Positions 10,047-21,115 of a DNA stretch of 64,000 bases are shown one piece after another; position 1 is the stretch's first letter; every line of letters begins with the position of its first letter. The stretch covers positions 60,269,478 to 60,333,477 of the forward strand of contig CM061918.1 of the NCBI GenBank assembly GCA_031002005.1, read 5' to 3'. The notes below the pieces were generated by a model that was given only the letters and a program-made list of their open reading frames with translations, did no database searches and had not been told where the DNA came from. Made by a program: the position numbers and the translations under genes. This DNA is from Vandiemenella viatica. Taxonomy: Eukaryota > Arthropoda > Insecta > Orthoptera > Morabidae.

Positions 10047-10233
10047 CCGAGTGTGGTGGGCGAGCAGTAACTCTCTGGCCTTGCATTCGGGAGAACATAC
10101 GTTGGAATCCGCATCAGACCATCCAGAGTTGGGTTTTCCGTGGTTTCACTATAGGGAAATGGTAGAATGGTTTCTTCAAAGGATCATTCCCACTGCATGT
10201 ACCTGGTACATCGAGAAACGTCGACGAGGCGTA
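10047..10233 (+). mobile_element. SINE of the common family, internally deleted
   Basis: GAGTGTGGTGGGCGAGCAG head, GGTTTTCCGTGGTTTC body and CGTCGACGAGGCGTAAACCC tail. The middle is shortened. Counterpart at 39764-39978. Confidence 0.75.
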
Positions 10234-11837
10234 AACCCAAAAGAGCCTAAATCTACCGATACTTTTGCTAGCGAGACTGTTCGCTCGTCAATATTTCATC
10301 GAAATATTTCCCACAACGAATTTGGAACGATCGATAACGAAGATGAAGCAACCCCAAACCACCGGCAGTATTGCGGCATCTTCCCTCTTGTCGTCGTGTC
10401 TTTGTACGAGGAAAAATACGCGATGTTGGTGTTGAGTGGTGCGGCTTTAGTGATAGCTACTTCAATAAGAGACAATCAAAATTATTAATCCATCAGGTAC
10501 GCGAGCAGAAAACATACGACCCCGTCCCAATGTTAACTAAGAACACCTTGTGTTCGGCAACAATCAAGTTTCTCGAGCTCTCCTTGAGTGGTTCGTTAGA
10601 AGTGCTACAAACCCATCTATGTAAACAAGCGGTACACAAGTAAACTAGGGACTAATTGCGCTCGCAAACTATAAGCATTAATAAACAATACGCGATGGGA
10701 GAAAAGACGTATTTGCATTCAATGCCTCTACGAGATTCGGCGGTGAGATTTGTACGTTCATTCCGTCTGCAGTTTCCCAGGTATGCTGTAAGAGAACTCG
10801 CCTCTACTTGGACTCAAGACCATGGATGGTACATCTCTCTCCCGTAGATACAGTTGTATCAGATCAAGCTACCTCTTCTTTTTCCAGTCACAACGCAAGG
10901 ATAACGGTGAAGACCTCAACGGTGGCAACAGCGGAGGATGAGTCTTTCGGGAAGGGTGAAGGTCATGGAAGGGGCACAAGTCCACTTGGGGTTGAAATAA
11001 AGGGTTTATGTAGTGACCGCATCCCAGAGGGGCGACTAAAAACAGCGTCTGACCCACAATAGGCGGCTGATTTGCGAAGATTATCTCCGGAATGGCGGAG
11101 ATGACAGAAGACTCAACCTAGTACATAATGCACTAACGTTGCTGCCTTGCAAGATTAGTAAGGAACTAAATAAGGCTACGGGAATTAATCCTAAAAGAAA
11201 ATCCGATTTATCGTTAGGCCTAGCAAGCCAGCAAAAAGACTAACTGAAGTAACCTTTCACAGACAATAAAATAAGAGTGAATGAAATGTTCGTTTGATGT
11301 TATATGGAAATGCAGATTTACACGAAGATTAGTTATAGAGCCTTACGTTGAGGTCGGGATGCCTAGCAAAATCTCGGTGCAAGTACTTTTGATAAGAGCA
11401 ATCTAAATAATATTTTTTTAAAAAAATTTATAATAGACGCATTTTCTCAGATTACGGCTGCTTCAATCGCGCCGCGTCCTTGTCCTACCTTCTCGCTTCA
11501 CAGGCAGGAGCTGATAAATTGTACAAACACCACAGTGTCCCCAAGAACGGTCGCATCCATCGCACCACAGCGGGCCATTTAAATGATGGAAATACATAGT
11601 TCCGGCAGCTACTAAGCACACAACCATGTTCCACCATGCTAACGAAAAATTTAGCTTTAATTCTACGATAAATTCTTGTCAACAGTCGATTCGCAAACAA
11701 ACCAACGAGTTATTTAAAAAAATGCGATAAATATTTCTAATTAAGGGTACTTGCGGAAATATTTTGCTAGGCTCTATACCTAATCTTACGTTAAAATCAC
11801 AGCTCGATAAAATACATAGAAATCAATACAGGCCAAG
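10234..11837. other. Arm-conserved sequence without a recognised gene
   Basis: Present in both arms (right: 38310-39760). Short frames such as those at 10371-10643 and 11485-11700 have no recognisable domain and no splice context. The right arm has an extra SINE inside it (38847-39077). Confidence 0.5.
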
Positions 11838-12005
11838 AATGGTCTGGTGGCTCAGTTGTTAAGATCGAAAGGCGCTCGGTTCGAATCCCTATGCCAGCAG
11901 GGATTTTCATAACCCTTAACCCCACCTTCACCTCCAGTTGTGTAATGTGAAGTGCGCCAGAATGCTTCTGTGGTTCGGATTAAACGTTAATCCATTACGT
12001 TAGGT
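11838..12005 (+). mobile_element. Second SINE family (tRNA head, GTGTAATGTGAAG tail)
   Basis: Head GGTCTGGTGGCTCAG and B box GGTTCGAATCCC, then AACCCTTAACCCCACC, TTGTGTAATGTGAAG, CCAGAATGCTTCTGTGG. The right copy of this element (37475-38304) is split by a LINE insertion. Confidence 0.75.
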
Positions 12006-12149
12006 CCAGTTTAACTGATAGGATTGCCGGGTTGTTAAGATAGCCAAGTTAGAAACGCACGCGCAAATGTCGAAACTCTATCAAACTGGTGGCCGAGCTA
12101 CCCTTCTGGGTCTCTCAGCAAGTAATTCCGTATGCCTTATTATTATACT

Positions 12150-12262
12150 TCAGGAGAATGCCGGGAAGGTGCCTTCAAAGAAAAGCCATGCTAAAATCCC
12201 TTCCTATTCGCTGCTCCCATTCTCTCTAGGCCGTAATGATCTCGACGTTGACAACCCGTGAA
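12150..12262 (+). mobile_element. 3' fragment of the common SINE
   Basis: AGGAGAATGCCGGGAAGG to ATGATCTCGACGTTGAC and GTGAAGCC. Headless. Right copy at 37230-37350. Confidence 0.6.
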
Positions 12263-13317
12263 GCCAGAAGAAGAAATAGTATATGAAAAATTATTATCCT
12301 CGGTAAAGACAAAGCAATAAATGACAAGCAGACTTCATTTTCATGAAATTTCATTAATACATGCAACATTCCAGGATATTCTACCACTTGTAACTCCGTC
12401 AATACCGATGTGGAGCAAACTCCTGACCAAATCACTTCCAGTTTTTTTTGTCATTTGGAATTCTCACCGAAAATGTTTCTACCGATATTTTACCCGCACA
12501 GTAGAGAGCTCGATAAGATACAAGCCTGTAGGTGGAGTTGGCGAGCTGAACTCAGCTGATCCATGAGGCCACCGCAGGCTGTTGACCTGAGCCTTGCCGG
12601 ATCTCGTCAGACAACCTCTGTGCAGGCTACCCCCAATAACCTGACAGTTGCGAAAGCCGTCTCTTGTGTGGCCTGTTACCGCAATTACCAGTGGTTGGAA
12701 GGAGGTCGAGCTGTTACATGACCAACCCGAACCAACTGGCGAAATGTCGCTTTATACAACTCGACACAACGACATTCGTTGTTCGGTGTTCCTAAGCAGC
12801 CGAGTCCCAAAAGCTGTTCTTGTTACTCAGTTGGCTCACTTAGTTTCCAACATGCTGAAGCAGTTATATAATTCAAACGATTCTATTTATAAGACCTTTA
12901 AAGTCCACATATGAGGTCACACATAAAATTCTGTTCACCATATACATTTTTCCCCTACCATCCTCGACCCATCCCTTTTCATTGGGACTGTTCATAAAAG
13001 GTATTTTATTTTGGAAGTGAAAACTACAATAGGCTGGCTGTAGGCTGGAGGTGAATGTATAAATTAGCGTCACTGGCATGCCGTGGGTATAATATGCGCG
13101 TTGGGCGCTTTTTTGAACACACAGTTTTTATTCGATTTTGACGGAACTTATTCTTTAAAACAAAAAGAAAAATACTTTTTACGTTTGATTTACAAAAACC
13201 TAAACTCTCTCTCCTCCTTCCCCCCCCCCCCACCTTAATTTTTGTCAAAATTGTTCATACAAACCCACAGCTTTTATCAGATTATGATTGTGCTTAACTA
13301 ACGTGTGCTTCGAAAGT
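12263..13317. other. Best-conserved non-coding block between arms
   Basis: Only about 2% differences from 36160-37230 over the part compared (12641-12950). No gene or TE recognised; frame 12648-12914 is open in both arms, but at this divergence that is uninformative. A C10 run at 13218 faces a long G-rich run at 36238-36260 in the right arm. Confidence 0.5.
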
Positions 13318-13568
13318 GGTGGTCTGGTAGCTCCTGGGTTAAGGCGCTGACTTCCGAAAGTTTCTCTCTCTCGTAGCGGGATCAAATCCCGTGGTGATCA
13401 GGAATTTCCAGGAGTTGTATCTGATTATATGTGCTACTCTGGACGTTCCGTGACACTGGTTCAAAGTAAAACCATAGGCACCTGAGGAAAGGAATTGGCA
13501 TTCCTGCCTTTTACACAATAGTTTGGTATATTTCCTTCGGGAAGATTCATCCAACCTTCGGGTTGCGG
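13318..13568 (+). repeat. tRNA-headed SINE-like repeat, third type
   Basis: Head GTCTGGTAGCTCCTGGGTTAA (shortened here to its clear part) and B-box-like GATCAAATCCC, then a body ending near CCTTCGGGTTGCGG. One copy per arm (right: 35905-36155). Confidence 0.5.
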
Positions 13569-13690
13569 ACTAAGTTAGATTTTTAGTTTTTGTGATGAAA
13601 ACTTCATTAGTAGCGTTGGACGATTTTTGGATGGGTGAAATCTTTTGAGTTCGCGTCACCGATTTGCTAATGTTAACAGTATATCCATTG

Positions 13691-13872
13691 CGGTCTCGTG
13701 GCCGAGTGGTTAAGGTGTCTGACTGTCACCTGTCGAATCCCTGGCTCGGTGGGGATTTTCAAATACCCTTAACCCGACATTCACCTCTGGGACAGTTTGC
13801 TGTGTAATGTGAAGTACGCCAGAACGCTTCCGTGATTCGGATTCCATATTAATGTTACCATTTCATTACGTC
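13691..13872 (+). mobile_element. Second SINE family, Leu/Ser-tRNA-like head
   Basis: CGGTCTCGTGGCCGAGTGG is an A-box-like start close to class II tRNAs; the B box GTCGAATCCC lacks a base. The tail holds TGTGTAATGTGAAG and CGCCAGAACGCTTCCGTG as in the copy at 11838. Not a functional tRNA. Confidence 0.75.
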
Positions 13873-14032
13873 CACACAGGATTTAGTATATTTGTAGCAA
13901 TAAATATGACGTGTTACGCGGATGATATTCATAGTTTTAAGTTTTCACTTATGTCGGCAGTACCAAATCCCTATCAAATTTTACAAAATATGCCTTTTTG
14001 CCTGCCTTTACCATCCGAACCACTATTGTGTC

Positions 14033-14190
14033 CAACACTGACATGGAGTTAGCTGGTTCGAGTCCTGGTGGGGGTAGAAATTTTCATTATCAGGACTTGG
14101 CTGGCTGGGTAAGAGAGATGGTGATGCATAATTCCGAATCAACAGATTGTGCGCCAAAGTCCTGCGTTAAATCCCAAACCTATCCACAGC
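14033..14190 (+). repeat. SINE-like repeat, second type
   Basis: Same order of blocks as the minus-strand copy at 7745-7905: GGTTCGAGTCCTGGTGGGGG, TTTTCATTATCAGGAC, GATGGTGATGCATAATTCC, TTGTGCGCCAAAG. Here the B-box-like GGTTCGAGTCC is visible, supporting a tRNA-derived origin. Right copy 35295-35462. Confidence 0.55.
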
Positions 14191-14654
14191 GCGTATGGAG
14201 TAAGCGTTGACGACACCGTTGAGGGTGATTCGAATGGGGGCTTCCCTTCAAGGCTTTCTAGTTTTATTGCTGCTCGAACAGTAATGGATTTTATGGGATT
14301 ATTGTAGGCCATTTCTTCCACAGTTGCTTGTTAAATTAATAATTATTGTTTAATAATTACGCCAATACAACTGTTGTTGGATATTGCAGACACAGACGCC
14401 ATTTTCTCGACGTCTAATGAATACCTTCGTGACAATGTTGGCAGAAACTAAAGTTGTTTCAAAATTTACGTGGCTAGCATCCTCAAAATTTCTTTTCAAC
14501 TGTTGTGGAATCTCTGTTCATATGACACCGTGTTGAATTTGCTGTAGTGTGCTGTACATGACAGACTGACAGCCAATTCTCACCTCGCTCATTATGGTAA
14601 CCGTGGTCTCACTTCTACCATTTAAAATCCGACCGTATGTTAAATCGAGCATGG

Positions 14655-14815
14655 CTTTAGGGTGGACGCGGGCTGGAATTCTCGTTCGTGCAGCCAAATT
14701 TCTGTTTTACATGTTTTTCTGAAATCACTCGAAGCAAATCCTGGGATTGATAATACAGAGGTCATGGCTCCTTGCCTAAGCGACCTTGACATCCACGAAC
14801 CGTAAAGCCCGAAGA
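14655..14815 (+). mobile_element. Decayed SINE of the common family
   Basis: In plus sense: GGACGCGGGCTGGAATTCTC, TGTTTTTCTGAAATCACTC, GCAAATCCTGGGATTG, GAGGTCATGGCTCC, GACCTTGACATCCACGAACC. Shared with 34672-34832. Confidence 0.55.
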
Positions 14816-16389
14816 AAAACTAAAACAAGGATCTTAAACATTACTATTCTCGATAACGGGAAAGCTGCACACGACAAACTTCTCTCCAGGAATTCTACTA
14901 ATACTCCATATCTGGGGGATATTCTTTTGATTGTAGCTCGTTCAATACTGAGGCCATTTGGAATTCTTGTCGAAAATGGTCCCGCTACTCTGTTCAGGTC
15001 TTGGATGTGGACAGGATACCATCCGCTTGTCAATCCTGTCTGATTTAACGCTTGCAGCTTCCACTTTTGATCTCGGTTCTTTCTACAAACTGTCTTTATC
15101 CTAGTCTTTTCTTTACCATAACTGTTTCGCAGATAAAAAAAAAAAATAAAGGCTTGTTTAAATCTTCTCCAAAATTCTCTGTTTATCAGGAACCAATCAA
15201 ATATTTGAACCATATTCGGAGCCAGACACTGAGGCTCATGCGAAAACTATTCTTGACGATAAAGCTTAGGGACCAGTAATGACTCCAAGATTTACCTGTT
15301 TTCCTTTCCCCCTCCATGTTCCCTGTTTAAAAGCAACTTGTCTATCCTAGTATTTCATGCATTGTATCAAGTTATCGTTGATCTTTACTTCTTAATTCAA
15401 GGTGTTTGCAAACTGGAAAAATAATATCGTAACTTTCGAATCTGAGATTTAGCAATTTGCTACTATTGCTTCTGATACACAACGAGCCAGAAGCCTGGGC
15501 GATTTAAGTTAAGACCTGGCATTTGCTTCCCGGTTCAGCCAACCAAATTTGGTTTCTTAATGCAGATGGTTCCTACAAAATGTTATTGCAGAATTTATTA
15601 CCATTCCTTGCTTACGATCCTCTGAGGAAGTAAAAAAAGATTTTGGTTTGGTTCAAGCATTTCATTCCATTGTCTGGAAAAGATCCTCTGAAAGAAATAA
15701 CATTTACTTAGGTAATTTTTTATTAAGTTTTTTCCAAATTCTGAAACGTTTTTGAAATGATTTGACGAAAATTTTGTTGTGCGTGGAAATGTAAAGTATC
15801 AATATTTCCCATTCCATTTAATCAGGCCAAATCTGTGGTAACGTAACAAGAAATGATAACAAATGCGCGCCACAAATCTAAATGAAGCTTAGATTACCAC
15901 TCATTTAAGAGATTCCCAAAAAGATAGATAAACAATCCACTCTTTTGATTCTCTTAGTATTTTCTTAACTACATAATTTTGTTATTTGATTCTTCAGTTT
16001 TATGAAGTATAATAGGTTATAATACACGGAAAACATTAATCAAACCACTCCATCAACGATTAACTGTCGAATAAGCGTAACCAAGATGTGGAATTTAATT
16101 TGCTGTAAAGGTTCCAAAGATACTACTTTATAAACTGTATGCTTTGCGACTGGAGAAAAGGCACAGGACAAAAGTGTTACTACGCACGTGAAGATTCGCG
16201 CGAGCGAAGCAACGGGAAAATGCTGGTATAACGTAAATAAATAAAAAATGGGACCATAGATAAATTTGTGGAAAGATTTAAGATTACAAAATGGAAACTG
16301 TGAAAAACTGCATATCATTTACAGGTTTATGTGAAACTATACAAGACTGATAAAGAGAAAAACATGAAATACCTTATTTATATCTTTTT
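14816..16389. other. Arm-conserved sequence without a recognised gene
   Basis: Aligned with 33100-34670 in the right arm. Contains only short frames and no known TE ends. The right arm carries a small extra piece (GGTAAGTTGATACAATGCGG) at about 34118. Confidence 0.45.
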
Positions 16390-17300
16390 TCCACTATCTA
16401 CATCTATGATAAACACTGCGACTTAAGATTAAAATTTGTTTTGCAAATACTGTAGAAGCAGATGTCAACAAGTACTCCTTCATTACTGAAATGAATTTAA
16501 TATTTTCTCTTATACACCTGATCCTTTGAGGTAGATTATTAAACAAGCTGATTCCCATACGAAGTAGTCTTTTCTGACAGAGGGTAGTATTTGTCTGTGA
16601 TATACGTAATGTAATGTCTGTCTAGTATTTTGTGTGTGCAAATTATTGTTTTTTTGTAGTGTATACCTAGAATCGTCAATGTTTTTTTTTTTAATATTAT
16701 GGTTTCTAGTGTATATGGTACACATAGACCTGTGGTAGAATGTGCATCTTACTGAATAAAAGGTTCTGCTTTGCAATCGTTTCATAACTCTAGTTTTTTT
16801 TACTCCATTATGAAGCATTTGGTGAGGAGTTTTCTCAGAATACAATACCACCTTTAATAATGAGCACACATACGCAGAATGAATATTTCTAATTGTTTCT
16901 TTTTTTTTTAATCTGCTTTACGTCTCTATAACAGCGAGGTCTTTAGAGACGGGAAAGGTTGGGAGGCATGGAATGGGAAGGAATTCGGCCATGGCCTTTT
17001 GAAGGAAGCATCCTGGCATTTGCCTGGAGTGATTTGGAAAACCATTGAAAACCCTAATCTCAATGCCCGGACGGGGATTCGAACCGCCGCGCCGTCCTCC
17101 CGAATGCGAGGCCAGAACGATAGCCGTTACACCACCACGCTCGGTCTAATTGTTTCGTTCGATATGCAACCAACCAGTATTCTCATCACTCAGCAAATGG
17201 TATTTAGTTTTTTTACAAAGATGTTCAATGTGTGTCTCCAATTTTAAATTATCTTGTATCCGCATACCCAGAAACTTTATGTTTTATACAGTTTTAGTAG
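16390..17300 (-). mobile_element. Degenerate LINE fragment (left arm), split by a SINE
   Basis: The minus strand gives pieces HSAYVCSLLKVVLYSEKTPH, VRCTFYHRSMCTIYTRNH and LPSVRKDYFVWESACL, resembling the C-terminal third of a jockey/CR1-type reverse transcriptase with many breaks. It is interrupted by the SINE at 16900-17144. Right copy 32430-33100 is uninterrupted. Confidence 0.5.
16900..17144 (-). mobile_element. Young SINE with 12-bp target duplication, left arm only
   Basis: Flanked by TCTAATTGTTTC at 16888-16899 and again at 17145-17156. The right arm (near 32574) has a single TCTAATTGTTTC and no SINE. The insert ends CCACGCTCGG, giving the exact 5' end of the family as CCGAGCGTGGTGGTGTAACG, and begins with a T run, the A-rich 3' tail on the minus strand. 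Confidence 0.93.
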
Positions 17301-18425
17301 TTCACCTCAGAGTTTTACTGTATATACCGGTAAGCTGCATCGAACCCGGGTATTCGGGAATGCCGTGCCAGGATGTTAATCGCTTGACACGCTGATCAGT
17401 GGACGTGAGGACAGCCACAGTGTTTCGCAAGCAGTCATTGTGCAAATCGTCAGCGCCGCTGTTTTTAGGTCACGGTTCAGCGTACACGGCGAACGGCTTT
17501 AATCACAGCTCGCGAAGAGACACGCACCTGTTTGCATACAAGCAGACAGTTGCGAAAACCAACACCTTGACGGTACAAACACCCGCACACCCCAAACAGC
17601 GTCCCTCCATCCATGTTGGAGGATGGAGTGAGAGTCCACATCGCACATTAAAGAGGCTTGTGTCCACTAAGACCAAATCGGACGCATAGCAGTTTTTAAT
17701 GATTAATCATGCTAAGGAGTTAACAAAAAACAAAATTATTTATTATAAAAGATAAATATTAGTATTATATTTAGAAAATAAATTCGGCAAAATCAGGCAT
17801 TCAGTCACGTGACCGCGAACGGCGATGAGAAAGCATTACGTCACACCACCCGAGACGCCAAAGTTGTTATTAATAATTTCGTGGAACAGAACAGGTTACT
17901 TGGTAAATTATTAGTTTGTTAGGAACTTTTGTCACGTTAATAGTTGTTCTCAGTTATAAGCTGAAAGACAAGTATAATTCGCTATGGAACCAGGATTTAG
18001 CAAAGCAAGCAGTAGCAATTTGCTCAAAATTGGCACCGTAACAGTTTTTTTGCGTCAAACATCGACTTTTGCTCATCGGAATTCCCCAATGTTAAAACTT
18101 TGATGTAGGCTAAGTATACACAATTTTCAATTATACATTATAAGCTTAATTAGCATTATTTCAGTTTTGTAGACAATAATCTATTGCTTAGACATACGTT
18201 TTGTAAATTAAATGATACTGCTATGAGGTTACATTTGCGAAGTTTAAGCAAGTGCTAAATAGCTAAACCAGAAGGGAGACTTAAGCTAAATAAAAAAAAA
18301 AAAAAATCGTTCATCGCTTCAATACTATCTTTGGCGTGAATAATGTCATTGGCTATGGTTGTTGTTAGGTACTATTATTACTTCTGTGCCGTTCCCGTAT
18401 CTTAACTTTTCAGTTGCATCACGTA
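17301..18425. other. Arm-conserved flank of the Helitron
   Basis: Matches 31327-32430. An open frame at 17399-17689 has a counterpart at 32054-32329, but the two peptides differ at many residues, so it is not convincing as a gene. The rest is AT-rich with an A run at 18292. Confidence 0.5.
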
Positions 18426-21115
18426 TCATCATATATATTATTTCTATAAGGTATTTTTTTGTCACAAGCCTATATCTTCCTTCATACTTAACCGAAATCA
18501 ATGAATGAGGTGTCATTTTAAAGCTTATGGTCTCCACTTTGATTAAATCGTATTTTAAACAAGAAAGTTTTCGGAATTCGACCCTTAAAGGGCAAAAATG
18601 TAAATTTTTCTAAAATGCTGTTTTCTGTGTTACGAGTCAGTTATCTCCCTGGATACCTATCTGAAACCGTTTTATGAAGTATCGTTTTAAAGATTAAGAT
18701 CTCCGCTTTAGTGACGTAATATATTAAGCCAGAAAGTTTTCGGAATTCAACCCTTAAAGGGCAAAAGTATCAATATTTTTGCAATGCGTTTTTGTGTCAC
18801 GAGCGATTTATCTCCCTTAATATCTAACCGATATAGATAAATGAGGCATCATATTAAAGAATAAGGTCTCCGCCATGGTAACATTATATTTTAAGAAAGG
18901 AATTTTTCGTAATTCGACCCTTATAGGGCAAAAATGTCACTTTTTCTAAAATGCATTTTTTGTATCTCGAGCCATTTATCTCCCTGGATATCTAACCAAA
19001 ATCGATAAATGAGGTAGGATTATGAGGAGTAATGTCTCAGCTTTGTGACATCATATTTTAAGAAAGAATCTGTTTGGAATTCAACCCTTAAAGGGAAAAG
19101 GTATAAATTTTTCTATAACGCATTTTTGTGTCACGAGCGATTTATCTCCCTTAATATCTAACCGATATAGATAAATGAGGTATCATATTAAAAAATAAGG
19201 TCTCCGCCATGGTAACATTATATTTTAAGAAAGGAATTTTTCGTAATTCGACCCTTATAGGGCAAAAATGTCACTTTTTCTAAAATGCGTTTTTTGTATC
19301 TCGAGCCATTTATCTCCCTGGATATCTAACCAAAATCGATAAATGAGGTAGGATTATGAGGAGTAATGTCTCATCTTTGTGACATCATATTTTAAGAAAG
19401 AATGTGTTTGGAATTCAACCATTAAAGGGAAAAAGTATAAATTTTTCCATAACGCATTTTTGTGTCACGAGCGATTTATCTCCCTTAATATCTAACCGAT
19501 ATAGATAAATAAGGTATCATATTAAAGAATTAGGTCTCCGCCATGGTAACATTATATTTTAACAAAGGAATTTTTCGTAATTCGACCCTTAAAAGGCAAA
19601 AATGTCACTTTTTCTAAAATGCGTTTTTTGTATCTCGAGCCATTTATCTCCCTGGATATCTAACCAAAATCGATAAATGAGGTAGGATTATGAGGAGTAA
19701 TGTCTCATCTTTGTGACATCATATTTTAAGTAAGAATGTGTTTGGAATTCAACCATTAAAGGGAAAAAGTATAAATTTTTCTATAACGCATTTTTGTGTC
19801 ACGAGCGATTTATCTCCCTTAATATCTAACCGATATAGATAAATGAGGTATCATATTAAAGAATTAGGTGTCCGCCATGGTAACATTATATTTTAACAAA
19901 GGAATTTTTCGTAATTCAAACCTTATAGGGCAAAAATGTCACTTTTTCTAAAATACGTTTTTTGTATCTCGAGCCATTTATCTCCCTGGATATCTAACCA
20001 AAATCGATAAATGAGGTAGGATTATGAGGAGTAATGTCTAAGCTTTGTGACATCATATTTTAAGAAAGAATGTTTTTTGAATTCAAGAATTAAAGGAAAA
20101 AAGTATAAATTTTTCTTTTACCGATTTTTGTGTCACGGGCGATTTATCTCCCTTAATATCTAACCGATATAGATAAATGAGGTATCATATTAAAGAATAA
20201 GGTCTCCGCCGTGGTAACATTATATTTTAACAAAGGAATTTTTCGTAATTCGACCCTTAAAAGGCAAAAATGTCAATTTTTCTAAAATGCGTTTTTTGTA
20301 TCTCGAGCCATTTATCTCCCTGGATATCTAACCAAAATCGATAAATGAAGTAGGAATATAAGGAGTAATGTATCAGCTTTGTGAAATCATATTTTAAGAA
20401 AGAATGTTTTTGGAATTCAACCGTTAAAGGAAAAAAGTATAAATTCTTCTATAACCGATTTTTGTGTCACGAGCGATTTATCTCCCTTTATATCTAACCG
20501 ATATAGATAAATGAGGTATCATATTAAAGAATAAGGTCTCCGCCGTGGTAACATTATATTTTAAGAAAGGAATTTTTCGTAATTCGACCCATAAAAGGCA
20601 AAAAGTCAATTTTTCTAAAATGCGTTTTTTGTGTCTCGAGCCACTTCATCTCCCTTGATATATATCCAAAATCGATAAATCAAGTACGATTGTGAGGAAT
20701 ATTGTCTCAGCTTTGCTGACATCATATTTTAAGAAAGAAGTGTTTGGAATTCAACTCTTAAAGGGAAAAAGTATAAATTGTTCTACTACGTATTTTTGTG
20801 TCACGAGCCTTATATTTCCCTTGATATCTAATCGATATAGATAAATGACATATCGTATTAAAGACTAAGGTTTCCGCTGTGGTAACATTATATTCTAAAA
20901 AAGGAATTTTTCGTAATTCGACCCATAAAGCGCAAAAATGTCAATATTTCTAAAATACGTTTTTTGTGTTTCGAGCCATTTATCTCCCTGGATTTCTAAC
21001 CAAAATCGATAAATGAAGTAGGAGTATGAAGAGTAATGACTGAACTTGATGACATTATATTCACCCTCACTATTCATCGCATTTTATTCGCGAAATTTTC
21101 GCACGGGTCGTCTAG
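18426..21115 (+). mobile_element. Non-autonomous Helitron, first unit
   Basis: The 5' end is TC at 18426 immediately after an A. The 3' end is TCTAG at 21111-21115, preceded by a short hairpin (GCGAAA-T-TTTCGC) and the GC-rich stretch ACGGGTCGT. These are the structural hallmarks of Helitrons: 5' TC, a subterminal hairpin, 3' CTRR and insertion between A and T. No Rep or helicase frame is present, so it must have moved in trans. About 130 bases of 5' unique sequence are followed by seven 334-bp dimers and about 200 bases of 3' sequence. The right arm shows the unoccupied target at 31326/31327, reading ACGTA/TTAGGT in reverse complement. Confidence 0.85.
18560..21060 (+). repeat. 334-bp higher-order tandem array (7 dimers)
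   Basis: The marker CGCC(A/G)TGGTAAC, or a close variant, recurs at 18871, 19205, 19539, 19873, 20207, 20541 and 20875, always exactly 334 bases apart. Each 334-bp period is two related halves of about 167 bp. One contains CACGAGCGATTTATCTCCC and the other TCGAGCCATTTATCTCCC; both continue with ATATCTAACC, GATAAATGAGGTA and ATTATATTTTAA or CATCATATTTTAAG. The first monomers at the 5' edge are more divergent. No coding frame longer than about 65 codons spans it. Confidence 0.93.

Larger units (their letters stand above)
1..18425. repeat. Left arm of a large inverted duplication
   Basis: This stretch reads, in reverse complement, as the sequence from about 31327 to 51899. Anchors seen along its length include base 1-110 against 51790-51899, the transporter exons at 5613 and 8299 against 45170 and 41061, the block 12648-12914 against 36575-36841 (about 2% substitutions), and 18300-18425 against 31327-31440. 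Order is preserved throughout and no rearrangement was noticed, only insertions and deletions. The arm continues past the left edge of the window. It may be one haplotype of a locus whose other haplotype is the right arm, or one arm of a real palindrome. Confidence 0.93.

Noticed and set aside
13691..13765. Functional tRNA gene
   Set aside because: It has A- and B-box-like sequence, but the B box lacks a base, no acceptor stem closes, and it continues into a SINE body.
16040..16318. 92-codon frame kept at equal length in both arms (33177-33455)
   Set aside because: At a few percent divergence equal length is expected by chance; there is no domain, splice context or codon bias.
17399..17689. 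96-codon frame with a 91-codon counterpart at 32054-32329
   Set aside because: The length difference is a multiple of three, but the two peptides differ at many residues while the DNA is only slightly diverged, so there is no sign of protein-level constraint and no domain.
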